Source of the DNA: Bacteroidaceae bacterium
GTDB taxonomy: Bacteria; Bacteroidota; Bacteroidia; Bacteroidales; Bacteroidaceae
DNA length: 64,000 nucleotides
Direction of reading: 5' to 3'
Assembly: GCA_017427065.1 (NCBI GenBank)
Contig: JAFRTL010000005.1
Coordinates: 124,001 to 188,000 of the forward strand
The notes under the pieces were generated by a model. That model did not search any database and was not told the origin of the DNA. It was given only the letters and a program-made list of their open reading frames with translations. The translations under genes and the position numbers were made by a program. Each line of letters starts with the position of its first letter. Position 1 is the first letter of the stretch. Of the stretch, positions 27,967-35,983 are shown one piece after another.

Positions 27967-29298
27967 TTATAATGTTTCTTTAAAAATCTCTCCAACGGTA
28001 GGGTGGGGGAACACCATGCGCTTCCAATCTTCAGCTTTCAGTTTCATGCTAATGGCCATGCCTGCCAAAGTGATGATTTCTGAAGCAGGATTACCCAACA
28101 GATGTGCGCCTAAAACAGTGCCATCCTCTGCTATCAAGAGCTTACAAACTCCGTTTACACCCTCGTTTTCTGCCACAAAACGACCAGAATAAGCCATAGG
28201 CAGTTTAGATACGCGATAGCTGATGCCTTCGCGCTGTAAGGCCTCTTCTGTGAAACCCACACTTGCTACCTCTGGATTGGTATATACCACACCAGGGATG
28301 GCATTGTAGGCCATCTCATCGGGTATATTTAGCAGATGATGGATGGCCACCTCCGCTTCTCTAACAGCCGTATGGGCCAACATGGAGACTCCCGTGATGT
28401 CACCACAGGCATAGACATTCGCAGTAGAAGTCTGCATGTGGGCATCTACGCAGATTCTACCTCTTTCATCAGTCTTCAGTCCTAAGTTTTCTAAACCATA
28501 ACCCTTGGTAACAGGTCTGCGTCCCATGCTAAGCAGTATTTTCTCTGCTATGATTTCGCCTCCTTCATAATTCACTTTCACGCCATCTTCTGCTTGTTCA
28601 AAAGAGAGCACCTTGGTAGAAAGCAGGAATTGTACACCTCGCTTCTGGTATTCTGCCCTCAAAAGCGAAGAAATCTCCTTATCCAATCCACCTAAGATCT
28701 CGTCAAGCATCTCTATGACAGTCACTTTCACGCCAAGGCTAGTAAAATAAGAAGCAAACTCCATACCTATCACACCACCTCCTATGATGGTAAGCGACTG
28801 AGGTAATTCCTTGCAATCCAGTGCTTCGCGATGGGTCCAGTAGCTGATGTCTTGTACACCAGGAATGGGAGGCACGAAGGTCTCGCTGCCAGTACAAAGC
28901 AGCAGATGGGCACATTCATACACATCTTCGCCACAGCGGATGTGCTGTGCATCCTCAATGTAAGCCTCTCCAGTGACTATCTGCACCTGATGGGCAGTCA
29001 ACTTTGCCTTTACACCCAGTACCAACTTCCTTACCACCTTCTGCTTTCTGGCAATGAACTTTGGAAGGTCGAAGCCATCTACTGTCACATTCACTGCATA
29101 TTTCTGTGCATGACGGGCATTGTCCAGCGTCTTGGCACTGTAGAGCAACGTTTTGGTAGGGATACACCCTTCATTCAGGCATACACCTCCCAGACTTTTC
29201 TTTTCGAAAAGCACCACACTCAGTCCTGCCTTTCCCGCTGCTTCTGCTGCTGTATATCCTGCAGGACCACCACCTATAATTGCTACATCGTATTTCAT
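27967..29298 (-). CDS. lpdA: Dihydrolipoyl dehydrogenase
   Basis: A FAD-dependent disulfide oxidoreductase (E3). The FAD site is GGGPAGYTAAEAAGKAG, the redox pair is in GGVCLNEGCIPTK (CxxxxC), the NAD site is IIGGGVIGMEFASYF and the C-terminal catalytic pair is in HPTVGEIF (His with the following Glu). The 443 residues are slightly short for the family (about 460-475), with the N-terminus starting directly at the FAD-binding strand. No E1/E2 or glycine-cleavage genes are adjacent, so its partner complex lies elsewhere. Confidence 0.95.
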   Translation of the reverse strand: MKYDVAIIGGGPAGYTAAEAAGKAGLSVVLFEKKSLGGVCLNEGCIPTKTLLYSAKTLDNARHAQKYAVNVTVDGFDLPKFIARKQKVVRKLVLGVKAKLTAHQVQIVTGEAYIEDAQHIRCGEDVYECAHLLLCTGSETFVPPIPGVQDISYWTHREALDCKELPQSLTIIGGGVIGMEFASYFTSLGVKVTVIEMLDEILGGLDKEISSLLRAEYQKRGVQFLLSTKVLSFEQAEDGVKVNYEGGEIIAEKILLSMGRRPVTKGYGLENLGLKTDERGRICVDAHMQTSTANVYACGDITGVSMLAHTAVREAEVAIHHLLNIPDEMAYNAIPGVVYTNPEVASVGFTEEALQREGISYRVSKLPMAYSGRFVAENEGVNGVCKLLIAEDGTVLGAHLLGNPASEIITLAGMAISMKLKAEDWKRMVFPHPTVGEIFKETL

Positions 29299-29331
29299 AA
29301 ATACAATTATGAATTATAAATTATGAATTAT

Positions 29332-29700
29332 TCAACCTTTTTGAAGCGATGCTATAAGCTCCTCCTCGTTCACTGGCTGAAGTGGTACGAAACGACCATC
29401 TCCATAATGCACCACCACCCCATGTGTCAGCCAGTTTTTAAACTTCTCCACCTTTTTGATGTCAGAAACCAGTATTTCTTTACCTTTCGTGAAACGTCCG
29501 TAATATACCAACAACCGTCCATCCGTTGTCAGGGTGTAGGTGGTGTGTATGGCCCTTTCTATCATCACGATAAGCATCAGCAGAAAGACCACACCCAGCA
29601 GTACCTGCTTTATCCAAAAAGCCCAGAAAACCACCGCTGCACCAATGAGTATAAACACTACTTGAGCCCAAGTGATTCTTTCATGAAAGATTCTGTTCAT
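29332..29700 (-). CDS. Small PH-like domain membrane protein
   Basis: A 122-residue protein with two hydrophobic segments (about 12-28 and 31-47) followed by a soluble beta-rich part (YTLTTDGRLLVYYGRFTKGKEILVSDIKKVEKF, ending EEELIASLQKG) that reads like a bacterial PH (bPH) domain. It is 33 bases upstream of lpdA on the same strand, so co-transcription is possible. Function unknown. Confidence 0.75.
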   Translation of the reverse strand: MNRIFHERITWAQVVFILIGAAVVFWAFWIKQVLLGVVFLLMLIVMIERAIHTTYTLTTDGRLLVYYGRFTKGKEILVSDIKKVEKFKNWLTHGVVVHYGDGRFVPLQPVNEEELIASLQKG

Positions 29701-29797
29701 CCCTTTTCTGAATTTTTGCGCTAAGATAGTGATAAATTAGGAAATAGTGGCGCCTTTATAGAAAAATGTTCATTAGGAAGATTTTGGTAAGTATATA

Positions 29798-29831
29798 TAA
29801 AAAAGGTCTGCAAGCATTACCGCTTGCAGAC
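29798..29831 (-). terminator. Rho-independent terminator on the minus strand
   Basis: On the minus strand GTCTGCAAGC (29831-29822) pairs perfectly with GCTTGCAGAC (29815-29806) and a T-run follows. It lies 140 bases past the TrlF-like stop and would end that transcript. The rest of the 29701-29969 gap holds nothing I can name. Confidence 0.8.
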
Positions 29832-29969
29832 TATGAATTCAACTTATAGCATCGACATGCAGGAGGTTATTCCTAGCGATGTGCCAATTGTAAGTAGCCT
29901 CATCTGTTATGACTTGGGTTCTATAGAATAAGAAAATCTAAAAATTTAAACCTTATTTCAAAACCCACG

Positions 29970-32561
29970 TTACTTAAATCCATATTTTTGTTCTCGCTTT
30001 TCAAATGCGTCACGACCACCTTCTAGGATATCACAAACATGTTCACGAATTCCCTGTGAGTATAACACTGAGGGTTCTTTAAGGTTTCTTGATTTCGTGA
30101 ACTCTAAAGCACCATTAACATATTGAAATCTCAAACCATCTCTATTATGGCTATCAGACCCTTCTTGGTTAGCAACAATGACATTCTCAGAATCCGCGCT
30201 TACCACAACATTTGAATTGTGAGTGACGAGAATTATCTGTCGTTCTCTCTTTTTCTTTTTTATATAGGTTACCAATTCATTATAGATAGCTCTGTTATCA
30301 AGACTATCTTCAGGTTGATCTATTAAGATCGGGCATGTTTTTTCACTAAAATCTAATAGTAGTTTCAATATAACAAATGCCTGCTTTCCTTCAGACATTT
30401 GTTTAAACGAATCACCTTGGTAGAAAAGTTTATAGCCTAAACTATACCAACTCTTTGCGAAAAACTCTGTCGCAACATTTAATGCTTCATATCCATTCTT
30501 TAATTGTAACTCACCTAATAATAATTTCTTTAACAAGTCTTTTGCATAAGTGCTATTGTCACTATCATAGTTTCGTACTATTGTTGCGAGATATTCTTGA
30601 CGTTCAGAACCTCTAAGGTTTAATCTATCTTCCAAAAAATGTTGAAGAGTTTCACGATGATGTTCTAAATTAACTGTTATTGTCAAACCATCATAACTGA
30701 TATTTAGTTGATTTTTGACATCTTCTGCCATTTTTTTAATAGAACAATGTTGCTCAACAATTTCAACAAACAACTTGTCGAGTTCGTTCTTGATTTTAGA
30801 ATAGATAGACTGTAGTAGGTCTATTTGAGAGAGTTTCTTTTCTTCTGCAATTATTCTGTCATTAATATCTTTCAGTTCTTTATTACCTTCTATGTTTTTG
30901 ATACCATTAACGAAAGATTCCGACTCTTTAATTATACGGCACTGTTCAATAAGCTCATTCTTTACACGAATTGTATCATCTTGGAATTTCCTTACTAATG
31001 TTGCAAATTCTTGTTCTGTCCTTAATTTAATATTTTGAAATTCGCGTAACAAATCATATTGATTGAGTCCGAATGATAGTTTGTCCATTTGCCAGCGCTC
31101 CTCAAACGTGCTGTCGAAAGGAGATGTTATTAATAAATTCCCCAAAATTACTAAATCTTTGTCTGCATTTTCAATCTCATGGTTTAACCCGTTAAGCTTT
31201 CTTAGGTTAGCATCAAATAATGCTTGCTGTTCGGGAGTTATTTTGCTTGCTTTCTGTAATTCTTGTACTTTATCCTTCAATATATTAATCTGCTGTACGA
31301 CTCCGTCTCTTTTGCCTAAAGCCATTAATTCTTTTTTCTTTTCACAAAGTTCCTTTGAAGCCAGAAACAAGGAAAACATGCGTTCAGTAATGCGTTTAGA
31401 AGCGTCATTAATATGGTCATAATACATGCTAAGCATTCCTGATGTATCTTTATTGCGAATGATATTCTCAACTAGCTCACTCGTTTTGCTTGCATCAGAA
31501 GCTATATCATGCATGTAGCTTTGTTTAAAGAATTCTATTTCTCGACCTATTTGATTGGTTCCATCCTTCCATTGTACTGATACACCTTTAATATGCTTCA
31601 TTATAAAATCATCACTGACAACACTTTTATTTCCATGAACAGCTGCAATTGCTTTTAGCAATGTTGATTTCCCAGTAGATCGACCACCAATAATGGTGTT
31701 AAGGTTAGAATTAAAAAGGATAGTTCCTTTCCAGAAACCATCTTCGTCTAATGTTACTCGTTCTATTACCTGATATATGTTTTTATCATCAGGCATAGTC
31801 GTTTGAATTCGAACACGCTCATCTGGCTCATACATCACTTGTTTCAAACCTTCGAATGTTGGGTCGGCTTTGACCCACATTCTTTCCTTAATTTGGTAAT
31901 CTCGAATGTCGTGATTATCAGAGCACATAATGATAGGTAATGAGAATTTGATATCAGGAAAAACGAATTTTCTATAGCCATCCGCATCTTCAGGCTTGCC
32001 TACATCTAATAATGGATGAAAGCGGGATAATAGATCTTGCTTTAATTCTTGCTTAACAAGCAAGTGATTTTTTATGCTTTCTAAACTATTTGATTTGTTT
32101 CCTGCATGTACGGTCACAATTCCTCCTAATTCAAGAATAAGATTACACGTTTTTACAAACTCACAACAAACACGTTCATACCCTCCTCTCTTTTCAATAT
32201 CTGCTTTTGTCAGATTGCATTGACCTTGTATCTTAGTCCATATGCTTTCGAGGTCAGCATTATCTGGAAAAATCCCTATGAAATGAACAGCCTCTGAGCC
32301 TCCAAGTTCGGAACAAAACTCAATTCCTGGCAGTATATAAAGCCCTTTGGGCATTCCAAGAACTTTTAATTCATTAATCCTTTGGACATCAATTATATAA
32401 TGATCCGTAACAGCTACAACAGAAACACCATTATTGACAAGTCCGTTAACAATATCCTCATTGGTAACCGATTTATCTTTATAATCATGCGAAGCAGGTG
32501 TGTGTAGATGTAAATCCCATATTCTCCATTCAGAACCTCTATTCATATTGAAATCAATCAT
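29970..32561 (-). CDS. TrlF-type PHP domain + AAA/ABC ATPase
   Basis: An 863-residue two-part protein. The N-terminal PHP phosphoesterase domain shows DLHLHTP (16-22), VTDHY (51-55), PGIEF (about 79), VHAGN (151-155) and SDNHD (214-218), the metal-ligand blocks of that fold. An SMC/ABC-like ATPase follows: Walker A GRSTGKST (293-300), a long coiled-coil middle, Walker B with signature ILIDQPEDSLDN (from 745) and the switch His in VTHNSN. This matches the TrlF-family AAA-like ATPases, which often occur in defence islands. Nuclease or phosphatase action of the PHP part is inference. It is AT-rich compared with the DUF4249/TonB genes upstream. Confidence 0.82.
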   Translation of the reverse strand: MIDFNMNRGSEWRIWDLHLHTPASHDYKDKSVTNEDIVNGLVNNGVSVVAVTDHYIIDVQRINELKVLGMPKGLYILPGIEFCSELGGSEAVHFIGIFPDNADLESIWTKIQGQCNLTKADIEKRGGYERVCCEFVKTCNLILELGGIVTVHAGNKSNSLESIKNHLLVKQELKQDLLSRFHPLLDVGKPEDADGYRKFVFPDIKFSLPIIMCSDNHDIRDYQIKERMWVKADPTFEGLKQVMYEPDERVRIQTTMPDDKNIYQVIERVTLDEDGFWKGTILFNSNLNTIIGGRSTGKSTLLKAIAAVHGNKSVVSDDFIMKHIKGVSVQWKDGTNQIGREIEFFKQSYMHDIASDASKTSELVENIIRNKDTSGMLSMYYDHINDASKRITERMFSLFLASKELCEKKKELMALGKRDGVVQQINILKDKVQELQKASKITPEQQALFDANLRKLNGLNHEIENADKDLVILGNLLITSPFDSTFEERWQMDKLSFGLNQYDLLREFQNIKLRTEQEFATLVRKFQDDTIRVKNELIEQCRIIKESESFVNGIKNIEGNKELKDINDRIIAEEKKLSQIDLLQSIYSKIKNELDKLFVEIVEQHCSIKKMAEDVKNQLNISYDGLTITVNLEHHRETLQHFLEDRLNLRGSERQEYLATIVRNYDSDNSTYAKDLLKKLLLGELQLKNGYEALNVATEFFAKSWYSLGYKLFYQGDSFKQMSEGKQAFVILKLLLDFSEKTCPILIDQPEDSLDNRAIYNELVTYIKKKKRERQIILVTHNSNVVVSADSENVIVANQEGSDSHNRDGLRFQYVNGALEFTKSRNLKEPSVLYSQGIREHVCDILEGGRDAFEKREQKYGFK

Positions 32562-32875
32562 TATGTGTGTAATATTTCATTAAAGAGTCTTCTCAATATT
32601 GTTATCAGTGAATAATTCATTTACTATCATTAGTCATTACCTTCATGCCTCAGAATGCCTTTCTTTTGTTAAGTAGAAAGGTCGCACTCTATGGTGCATT
32701 GGTTCACCGCCAACTTCTTCGACATTTGTTTGTCGGTTATTGTCGGAGATCCCTTATTCTGGGTTGTTTGATTTATATTTAACTCGTTCCCATTATAATG
32801 GCGCACATATGAGTTTTTGTCATTAATGAATCATAGAATCTCTTAATAATAAACAATAATCTTTTAAAGATATGG
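32562..32875 (-). other. Gap with protein-like remnant
   Basis: A 314-base space between two minus-strand defence-like genes. The frame 32643-32753 (-) encodes NVEEVGGEPMHHRVRPFYL and KERHSEA before a TGA but has no upstream start. The neighbouring frame just before it also reads protein-like (YNGNELNINQTTQN). This suggests a frameshifted, decayed short gene. I do not recognise the family and it may be chance. Confidence 0.25.
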
Positions 32876-33403
32876 TTAATATATCTTATCAAGTAAACTT
32901 CTATAAGTAAGAGAATTCTCCACAGAAAAGGTATTGTTTCTTAACCATTCTTCATTAAAAGATTCAATATCAGTTCGCTCACATATAATCCTCACTACTT
33001 TTGCCCTATTAGTAAGGCATTCGATACAAGGTGCAAATGTTTTTCTAAAATGCCAATATTGTCGACACATTGCCTCAATTACATTTTTATCAGTTCCAAT
33101 CCTTATTATTTCAAGAATACTGTCCAATCTATTCATATCAAATCTACCATAAACATTTTCTTGTTGGACTTGATAGATATACTGCCCACTCCTACGTGCA
33201 AATAGTAGAGCGTCCTTCAACTCCATGAAAAGAAATAAAGCATTTCTTCTTGGTATTGTACAATTCTCCCTTGTGTTTTCCAGAAAGGTTTCCAGAACAT
33301 GTTTTTCTTCACAATCAAACCATTCTTGGTAATCTCTAGAAGGTTCAATCCATTCACCTTCTTCAAAAGCTCTGTTGTCAACTCTAAATAACATAATTTT
33401 CAT
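32876..33403 (-). CDS. Unknown 175-residue protein, third gene of Rex-like operon
   Basis: The start region MLFRVDNRAFEEGEWIEP, the middle IPRRNALFLFMELKDALLFAR and YIYQVQ recall ADP-ribosyltransferase-like small domains (DUF2441/DUF3990 style), where IPR(K)NxLFxF is followed by a helix and a strand. This resemblance is from pattern only and no catalytic triad is certain. It starts 14 bases after the stop of the RexB-like gene, so it belongs to the same transcript. It could be an effector or accessory factor of that system. Confidence 0.7.
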   Translation of the reverse strand: MKIMLFRVDNRAFEEGEWIEPSRDYQEWFDCEEKHVLETFLENTRENCTIPRRNALFLFMELKDALLFARRSGQYIYQVQQENVYGRFDMNRLDSILEIIRIGTDKNVIEAMCRQYWHFRKTFAPCIECLTNRAKVVRIICERTDIESFNEEWLRNNTFSVENSLTYRSLLDKIY

Positions 33404-33417
33404 TTTAAATAGTACAT

Positions 33418-33945
33418 TTATTTTTCCAATAAAATAGTCTGCCCGCTATTAAAAAGATCTATGACAACGCCAAAAATAACATTGACTGAATAGATCAATA
33501 AGTAACAGACAAAAAAGAAAATCGGATAGTTTATCACATTAGGACAATCTATTTCAATATTTAGATTAGCTAATAATGAAACGAAAACTAAAACAATGAT
33601 AGTCAAAACAGATAGTAACAAACATGCTGCAAAGCCTCCATTTATTGACTTAATTAGGTTGCGACCCTCTTCTGTTTGTTTCAATTTATCTTTGGCCTTA
33701 CCAAAAATAAAGGATAGCATGATAGTATATGCTGCTAATATAAAAGCAGTCATTGATGGAACAACTGATATACCTAAATTTAAAAGAAATTTAATCTGGA
33801 TAGTTATATCATTTTCTGTCAAATAAATCATTATACATAAAACTATAGAAATAATCATAGGAATAATACTATCCTTAATGAAGCCATTCCGTCCATAGTT
33901 CTTTATCACATTACACAAACCGAATACTGAATCTTTCTTTTTCAT
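33418..33945 (-). CDS. RexB-like four-TM protein
   Basis: A 175-residue membrane protein with four hydrophobic segments (about 26-43, 58-81, 102-126, 139-163). The start is the ATG at 33945; a TTG three codons upstream is less likely. The layout matches remembered lambda RexB, a 144-residue four-TM ion-channel protein. TM2 is followed by a charged linker (GKAKDKLKQTEEGRNL; in RexB a similar basic stretch after LIG), then TM3 and TM4, ending FGVVIDLFNSG against RexB FQLYNL. It begins five bases after the stop of a RexA-sized gene. No alignment could be run. The safe call is a 4-TM protein in a probable defence operon. Confidence 0.72.
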   Translation of the reverse strand: MKKKDSVFGLCNVIKNYGRNGFIKDSIIPMIISIVLCIMIYLTENDITIQIKFLLNLGISVVPSMTAFILAAYTIMLSFIFGKAKDKLKQTEEGRNLIKSINGGFAACLLLSVLTIIVLVFVSLLANLNIEIDCPNVINYPIFFFVCYLLIYSVNVIFGVVIDLFNSGQTILLEK

Positions 33946-33950
33946 GTTTA

Positions 33951-34829
33951 TCAATTATTATGTCCGAAGATCAGACTAAATTCTCTATAAATTGTGGAAC
34001 ATATATTGTTTATAATTAGTGGAATCACTATAACACGAGGATGTTCACTGCTATCAATATTTTCTAATCTTGAGCTTTCTGTAGATTGAATGGTGGCTTT
34101 AACGTTGCCATCCTGTTCTGCCATATTCACTAAAGCCTCTAAAAGACCATCTTCTTTTCTCAGAAGAGGATATTCTGAAGTTCCAGAAGCAATTACAGAT
34201 AATTTATCTGCCCCCATGTCTTTGATTTCTTTTTCGAAAACAGATTGGAAACCTTTAGTATTACCTGGATTAGAGTAAGAGATATTAGCTTCAATCCTCA
34301 TAACTGCGTGTGCTTTCAATATTCTATCTAATACATCTCGCTCTACAATAGCACTCACATCAAAGCCATCAGGTTCAATTATATTCAGTGCCTCTGACAG
34401 ATATTTGATGATATTATTTAAGGAGATATCACTTGACCTCTTAACCGCAATTATATGAATAGAAGGAATAAAGATTAATTCAGCTTCGCGTTTGTTTGCA
34501 ACAATATCAGTATCCCAATTATCTATAGTTATGTCTTCACGGCTCCTTCTATTATAAAAGGCGTCTGGGTCAATTATTGTATATGCAAGAAGAGTCAAAT
34601 TAATCCATAGGGGGGTAGACTCTTTATCAAGTATCTCACTGAATACTATAGACTTCAGACTTTCACATCTGTTCCTGTCAAGTTCTACAAGCGGATCCTG
34701 CTGAAGCAAACTATTAAAAGTACGTACATAATGAGCAGTGTTTTGCTCTCTCCTTGCCTTGATGTTAATTGCATACCAAGTCGTTTGGCGCCTTAAAATT
34801 CTGTTCTCATTCGGATTTTTCATATTCAA
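33951..34829 (-). CDS. RexA-like (DUF4747/DUF6731-like) protein
   Basis: A 292-residue soluble protein with no TM segment. It begins with an amphipathic strand and helix, TWYAINIKARREQNTAHYVRTFNSLLQ. Remembered lambda RexA (279 residues) has the same order, FYATYRSKN...INLSVFLNSLL. Near residue 180 VMRIEANISYS and FEKEIKDMGADKLSVIASG recall RexA TTVKVEAKL and LGATDIEGELFDSLDIVI. The gene leads a three-gene operon whose second member is a RexB-like 4-TM protein, as in rexAB. RexA senses phage infection and opens RexB. This reading is inference from architecture and remembered sequence; NCBI may call it DUF4747 or hypothetical. Confidence 0.72.
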   Translation of the reverse strand: MNMKNPNENRILRRQTTWYAINIKARREQNTAHYVRTFNSLLQQDPLVELDRNRCESLKSIVFSEILDKESTPLWINLTLLAYTIIDPDAFYNRRSREDITIDNWDTDIVANKREAELIFIPSIHIIAVKRSSDISLNNIIKYLSEALNIIEPDGFDVSAIVERDVLDRILKAHAVMRIEANISYSNPGNTKGFQSVFEKEIKDMGADKLSVIASGTSEYPLLRKEDGLLEALVNMAEQDGNVKATIQSTESSRLENIDSSEHPRVIVIPLIINNICSTIYREFSLIFGHNN

Positions 34830-34884
34830 TTCATTTCTTAATATATTATTATGACCATCTCTTTAAGCAAATTCATTTATATCT

Positions 34885-35976
34885 TTAATCCCCATACTCC
34901 ACGAAGTGCCTGTCATAACTTAGGGCACCTAGGATGCCCCAACCATTCTGCACGTTGCTTGGAATAAGAATAGGTTCAGCATCACGGTCATTCCCTGTTA
35001 TTCGGTAAAGCTGCATTGCTTTCAGGAACTTGTAAAGGTCTTCAGAGATGGCTTGAAGTTCTACCATTACACGAGGGGCTATCTCTGGTATTTCATCACG
35101 TGATGTTTTGTTAGAATTTAATACATCTGATGATATGTATGCCTTCGGACTGTCTATGGTGAAGGTTCGCCCTGATGCTAAAGTGCCATCGAAGACATTG
35201 GAAAAGTAGGCCGGCCACCCGCCAAAGCTTTGTGTCAGACGATTATCAGTGAACAACTCATCATTAGAGAAATAGACATCCTGCATCACATAATAATGAT
35301 AGTACAATCGTTGCCACCCATCGTCTTTCCAATACTGCTCAGAGGTCTTCAGTGTCTGGCTGCGTTCACTCCTGACACGTAGGCGGTAGTAGCTGTTCTC
35401 TCCACCGCCAGAAATACGGCACCTCAGTCGCATGATGGTGTCCGACTGGTTCACCAGTCCTGCCATGTCAAGATAGGGGTTCTCCGCTAACACCTCATGG
35501 CCTATGATCTCAATACTGGGCTTGGTAGGCACCACCGTCTCAACACTCAGTTCACGTCCACCACTCACAGCCTTCACCCTGATGCGGTCGCCCTCCTGAG
35601 GGACGTACCTGCAGGTATAGCAGATTCCCTGCGCGTCATAAGACATCGGGTAGCTTTCCTGCCCGTTCACCTCCACCGTTACCTCTGCATCCCTCACGGC
35701 CGTTTTGGCCAGATAGTCGTCCGTCAGGTAGTCGGTCGTGAGGTCGTCCTTAAAGAGGACGGCATGCTCATAGTCGTAGTACTGAATGGACGGTACCTTG
35801 TCTATCTGGTAAGCTCGGCTCAGATAGACCGTCAGCGGGGTGCCGACGACGGCCGTGCCGTTGATCACCAAGTCGGTGGCCTTCTCATTCTCGGGACCCT
35901 CGAAGTCGAGCGTCCGCTCACAGGCACTGCACAGCAGCGCCGACAACAGGAGTAGTATAGGATATCTATTTTCCAT
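34885..35976 (-). CDS. DUF4249 lipoprotein (locus 1)
   Basis: A 363-residue outer-membrane-type lipoprotein (LLLLSALLCSAC-ERTLDFEGPE) of the DUF4249 family, the usual partner encoded behind a group of TonB-dependent receptors. It is probably a surface-exposed substrate-binding or lid subunit, in the manner of SusD; that role is inference. A conserved stretch is VNGQESYPMSYDAQG with YVPQEGDRIRVKAVSGG, and it ends GILGALSYDRHFVEYGD. The paralogue at 50331 shares this end and the CERTLDF start. It follows the receptor gene after seven bases. Confidence 0.92.
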   Translation of the reverse strand: MENRYPILLLLSALLCSACERTLDFEGPENEKATDLVINGTAVVGTPLTVYLSRAYQIDKVPSIQYYDYEHAVLFKDDLTTDYLTDDYLAKTAVRDAEVTVEVNGQESYPMSYDAQGICYTCRYVPQEGDRIRVKAVSGGRELSVETVVPTKPSIEIIGHEVLAENPYLDMAGLVNQSDTIMRLRCRISGGGENSYYRLRVRSERSQTLKTSEQYWKDDGWQRLYYHYYVMQDVYFSNDELFTDNRLTQSFGGWPAYFSNVFDGTLASGRTFTIDSPKAYISSDVLNSNKTSRDEIPEIAPRVMVELQAISEDLYKFLKAMQLYRITGNDRDAEPILIPSNVQNGWGILGALSYDRHFVEYGD

Positions 35977-35983
35977 CGTTTTC

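Noticed and set aside
32701-32760. Possible group II intron or tRNA-like fold in the TrlF/Rex gap
   Set aside because: A GTGCG-like word is present but no domain V hairpin, no reverse transcriptase and no cloverleaf can be drawn.
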